A stretch of DNA of 41,573 nucleotides from JBBQVS01 sp038211295 (GTDB lineage Bacteria; Chloroflexota; Ktedonobacteria; Ktedonobacterales; Ktedonobacteraceae): assembly GCA_038211295.1 (NCBI GenBank), contig JBBQVS010000031.1, forward strand, positions 1 through 41,573. The letters are read 5' to 3'. The notes below the pieces were generated by a model that was not told the origin of the DNA, did not search any database, and saw only the letters and a program-made list of their open reading frames with translations. Both the position numbers and the translations under genes were made by a program. Shown piece after piece: positions 39,353 to 41,573 of the stretch. Numbering within the stretch: position 1 is the first letter of the stretch; every line of letters starts with the position of its first letter.

Positions 39353-40309
39353 GAGCAATTCCCCTTCGATTTCTTGCCAGACAGCAAGCTCGGCTTCTGC
39401 ATTCGTCAGATGAACATTCTTTTGCCTGGCCTCGTATGTTTTTCTTCTAACGCGGTCTCTGAACGTGCGAATAATTGGTTTTTGCGTTGCTGGCCGAGGC
39501 ACAAAACGTAGTTCAATCATGGAGCGTGGGTAAAAGTCTTTTTCGTCGAAAGCGAGGGAAATAAGGTTCGCGAAATCTTCCAGGAGCAGGACGCGCTCCT
39601 GCGTGAAGTGTGCTTCCTGTGTACTTGCCGCCAGCAGGCAACCAGCGATCTTGCTTTTGAATAGGATAGGTTGCGCGAGCGCACTTATTTCAAACTCGCC
39701 TTGATAGGCGGGAACGTTTTTCCCTTCCCGCAGGTCGTTGTCATTGACAAAATGACGTACTTCGGTGGCATAGCCTGACATGGATTCCAGCCCAAGAAAG
39801 AGGACATCGTGTTCGAGGTCAGCCGTCCAGGGTGGCGTACCCTTTCCGGCACACTCGCGAATACTACGAACTTTTCCATCGCGCGGTGGCATACAGCGAA
39901 TGAGCTTGACCGATAGTCCGACCTTGTTTGGGTCAAGTTGGAGGAGTGCCTGGGTAAGAATATTATTGCTCATGTTCCAAAAGCGTGAGGTTTCGGTTAT
40001 GGTGGTACGAAGGTTGAAAATACTCGCAAAGAAATCCGATGGGACACGTTCATCGGTATCGCTTTTGAGCCAGGTACGAATTTCAGTATAAGTTTTTTCT
40101 AGCGCGAGCACAATCTCTTCGCGATGTTGCGGTTGAAGAGCGCGAACAAGCCAAATCAAGTGCTGGCGTTGTGGATTGGACTTTCCATTTGCCCAGCGTG
40201 TCAGCGTCATATCAGACACACCCAACACGGTAGCGAGACGCTTACGCTCGGCTACTGACTTGACGATACCGCGCAAAACAAGTGTCCAGGGTTGAGGTGA
40301 TTTCGTCAT
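39314..40309 (-). CDS. XRE-type HTH regulator with GAF-like domain
   Basis: The ATG at 40309 with GAGGT eight bases upstream is preferred over a start at 40489 (331 aa). The N-terminal 75 residues form an XRE/Cro-like helix-turn-helix (RKRLATVLGVSDMTLTRWANGK). A central GAF-like region (about 100-270) includes a hydrophobic core (LAQPILFKSKIAGCLLAAST). The C-terminal tail is helical and basic (RDRVRRKTYEARQKN). It is divergent from the lone receiver gene with 122 bases between starts, so the two may be functionally linked. Its 3' end abuts the decayed transposase. Confidence 0.8.
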   Translation of the reverse strand: MTKSPQPWTLVLRGIVKSVAERKRLATVLGVSDMTLTRWANGKSNPQRQHLIWLVRALQPQHREEIVLALEKTYTEIRTWLKSDTDERVPSDFFASIFNLRTTITETSRFWNMSNNILTQALLQLDPNKVGLSVKLIRCMPPRDGKVRSIRECAGKGTPPWTADLEHDVLFLGLESMSGYATEVRHFVNDNDLREGKNVPAYQGEFEISALAQPILFKSKIAGCLLAASTQEAHFTQERVLLLEDFANLISLAFDEKDFYPRSMIELRFVPRPATQKPIIRTFRDRVRRKTYEARQKNVHLTNAEAELAVWQEIEGELLSLPYDESKAYNS

Positions 40310-40431
40310 ATATAGTACCTCTTTTACACTACTCGTATGATTTCGATGCTTAATCACATAATAACAGAGGAAACTAGATGCGTCAATATAGCAAGTGACG
40401 TGAAAATAGCGGAAAGGATAGCAGGTAATAT

Positions 40432-40815
40432 ATGATAAAATGTATACTAGTAGCGGACGATGATAAAGACGTGCGAGAAATTCTCTCATTTGTTCTGGGG
40501 CGCATCGGCTTTGAAGTGCTAGTTGTGAGCAATGGAGGGCATCTTCAGCGCATAGTACGCCAGCGTGTACCCGATCTTATTATTCTGGATGTCATGATGC
40601 CAGGTGAGGATGGGTACAACCTGTGCAGGTACTTACGCCACGAGCCTTTGACACAACATGTTCCTATTATGATTATGACTGCTCACACAGAGGAGATTTA
40701 TCAGCGTCTTAGCGTGGACGTTGGCGCGACTCATCATATCACGAAGCCATTTCATCCTCTTGCCCTTGCTGAAAAGGTCAAAGCTCTTCTTGAGGATGAG
40801 GATGTACAAAATTGA
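40432..40815 (+). CDS. Single-domain response regulator (CheY/Spo0F-like)
   Basis: A 127-aa stand-alone receiver with the full set of residues: Asp9/Asp10/Asp11, acceptor Asp53 in ILDVMMPG, Thr83 in IMTAHT and Lys105 in ITKPF. No output domain. It may act as a phosphorelay carrier or through protein binding. The start at 40432 has a moderate AGCAGGT site. The next gene begins 85 bases downstream and may be co-transcribed. Confidence 0.9.
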   Translation: MIKCILVADDDKDVREILSFVLGRIGFEVLVVSNGGHLQRIVRQRVPDLIILDVMMPGEDGYNLCRYLRHEPLTQHVPIMIMTAHTEEIYQRLSVDVGATHHITKPFHPLALAEKVKALLEDEDVQN

Positions 40816-40900
40816 GGTCGAAACTACTTGTCTATACGCTCAAAACTTGGTATTATTACAATCAAGAGTGTCCTGTCAAATTCAAGGAAGCAGTGCGATC

Positions 40901-41353
40901 ATGCCAAATAAATATGAACGCGAGATCGAAGAGATTCTGCGTAATCTGGAGCAAACAGAGCCAAAGGCGGGTATTGGGCAAAAGTTCAATGAGCGCATTC
41001 GGCGCAAGCCTGCTCCGCGCGTGCGCCCGCGTCCAAGCAGCAATTTCTCTCTTGCTCTGACTGTCTCGGATCGGTTACTAATGACCGCGATTGGCATTGC
41101 GCTCGTCGCTGGTGGGTTTGCCTTTTTCGTTGATGGCCCCTCGGTGGTAACGGGTGTGCTTGCGATTGTGGGGCTTGTGTGTGTGATCCTGGTAGCCTGC
41201 TCGCAGCTTGTATTTCGCTCGCGCCGTCCGTCAGCGGTGCGTTACGGCAACGTCACAATCACGCCTCTGCGCCGAGGCCCATTCCATACACTCCTCACCC
41301 GTTGGAACCTGTTCATGCTCAAAATGCGCTATCACAGGCGAAATGTACGTTAG
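40901..41353 (+). CDS. Small membrane protein with two transmembrane segments
   Basis: The ATG at 40901 follows AAGGAAG (150 aa); a longer frame from 40721 overlaps the receiver gene and is unlikely. A charged N-terminus (KYEREIEEILRNLEQ) and a basic, Pro-rich stretch (RRKPAPRVRPRPSS) precede two helices (residues about 60-80 and 85-105). A basic tail follows. The N-terminal EREIEEILRNLE pattern recurs in small actinobacterial and chloroflexal membrane proteins of unknown role. No motif suggests an activity. Confidence 0.75.
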   Translation: MPNKYEREIEEILRNLEQTEPKAGIGQKFNERIRRKPAPRVRPRPSSNFSLALTVSDRLLMTAIGIALVAGGFAFFVDGPSVVTGVLAIVGLVCVILVACSQLVFRSRRPSAVRYGNVTITPLRRGPFHTLLTRWNLFMLKMRYHRRNVR

Positions 41354-41397
41354 GGCAGCCCGCTCAAATACCTTTCACCTGTGTGTCAGAAAAGTGC

Positions 41398-41426
41398 TTG
41401 ACAGACATTCCAAAGAATGATATAGT
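41398..41426 (+). promoter_or_regulatory. Near-consensus promoter of the tRNA operon
   Basis: TTGACA (41398-41403), a 17-base spacer and TATAGT (41421-41426). Transcription should start near 41433, seven bases before tRNA-Pro. Confidence 0.85.
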
Positions 41427-41439
41427 GAAGCATATTAGA

Positions 41440-41512
41440 CGGGGTGTGGCGCAGTTGGTAGCGCGCCTGGTTTGGGACCAGGAGGTCCACAGTTCGAGTC
41501 TGTGTACCCCGA
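41440..41512 (+). tRNA. tRNA-Pro(UGG)
   Basis: A 73-base cloverleaf. Acceptor CGGGGTG pairs with TACCCCG (one G-U), the discriminator is A and no CCA is encoded. The anticodon stem CCTGG/CCAGG holds loop TTTGGGA with anticodon TGG. The T arm includes GTTCGAGTC. The D arm contains GCGCAGTTGGTAGCGC. Confidence 0.95.
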
Positions 41513-41517
41513 CTTAT

Positions 41518-41573
41518 GCGGGAGTAACTCAGTGGTAGAGTTCCTGCCTTCCAAGCAGGCTGTCGCGAGTTCG
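41518..41573 (+). tRNA. tRNA-Gly(UCC), truncated by the window end
   Basis: Starts GCGGGAG. The D arm is ACTCAGTGGTAGAGT; the anticodon stem CCTGC/GCAGG holds loop CTTCCAA with anticodon TCC. The window ends at GAGTTCG inside the T loop. It follows tRNA-Pro by five bases, so both are one transcript. Confidence 0.93.

Noticed and set aside
40310..40489. The upstream extension of the XRE-GAF gene
   Set aside because: It is hydrophobic and Tyr/Cys-rich, overlaps the divergent receiver gene start, and the ATG at 40309 has a better ribosome binding site and begins right before the helix-turn-helix.

Overview
The window looks like a chromosomal segment of a Chloroflexota bacterium, most likely of the class Ktedonobacteria. 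This is inferred from gene content and style: moderate GC, zinc-ribbon plus DUF4352 membrane proteins, a sedolisin, GAF-rich sensors, an ECF sigma factor with a beta-propeller partner, a deoxyhypusine-synthase-like enzyme and a class F-like sortase. No 16S gene or single diagnostic marker is present. Shine-Dalgarno sites (GGAG/GAGG types) and sigma-70 promoters (TTGaca-N17-TATAAT or extended TGnTATAAT) are easy to see. They were used to trim several start codons.

Layout. 1-4204, all minus: the 5' end of a probable polyprenyl diphosphate synthase, a PflX-like radical SAM protein, a very disordered Arg/Asp/Pro-rich protein with 42-bp tandem repeats, and a lipoprotein. 4334-7079, all minus: a compact polyamine locus of a DHS/homospermidine-synthase-like enzyme, speD and speB, with a structured leader in front of speD. 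7259-9253: uvrB. 9501-13364, plus: a lipoprotein sedolisin and two paralogous zinc-ribbon/DUF4352 membrane proteins. 13430-15405, minus: an ECF sigma factor translationally coupled to a membrane beta-propeller protein, probably its anti-sigma factor. 15797-17398, plus: a DUF4397 surface protein with an MPGTG sorting signal, followed by its likely sortase. 17441-23311: a coiled-coil protein, tagatose-bisphosphate aldolase, an MFS transporter, trxB and an M20 peptidase. 23495-27046: an S8 protease without a signal peptide, an ErpA-like Fe-S carrier, a 69-aa protein, a pseudo-receiver and its unknown operon partner.

27247-41353 is rich in signalling. It holds a convergent ComP/ComA-like two-component pair, an ArsR-CDF zinc efflux operon with a recognisable alpha5 metal site, a GAF/PucR-type regulator, a cytosine-deaminase remnant, a small DUF1345-like membrane protein, an NtrB/NtrC-like pair whose sigma-54 contact loop is altered, a decayed IS200 transposase, an XRE-GAF regulator, a lone receiver and a small membrane protein. 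The window closes with tRNA-Pro(UGG), under a near-consensus promoter, and a truncated tRNA-Gly(UCC).

The most interesting point is the polyamine locus. SpeD sits beside agmatinase and a DHS-like enzyme, with no spermidine synthase and no separate arginine decarboxylase in view. This fits a route arginine -> agmatine -> putrescine -> homospermidine in which the SpeD homologue acts as a pyruvoyl arginine decarboxylase. Other points worth checking are the sortase/substrate pair, the ECF sigma/propeller pair, the NtrC homologue with YAFTDA in place of GAFTGA, and a response regulator that appears to be expressed from a leaderless transcript. No CRISPR array, prophage or complete insertion sequence was seen.
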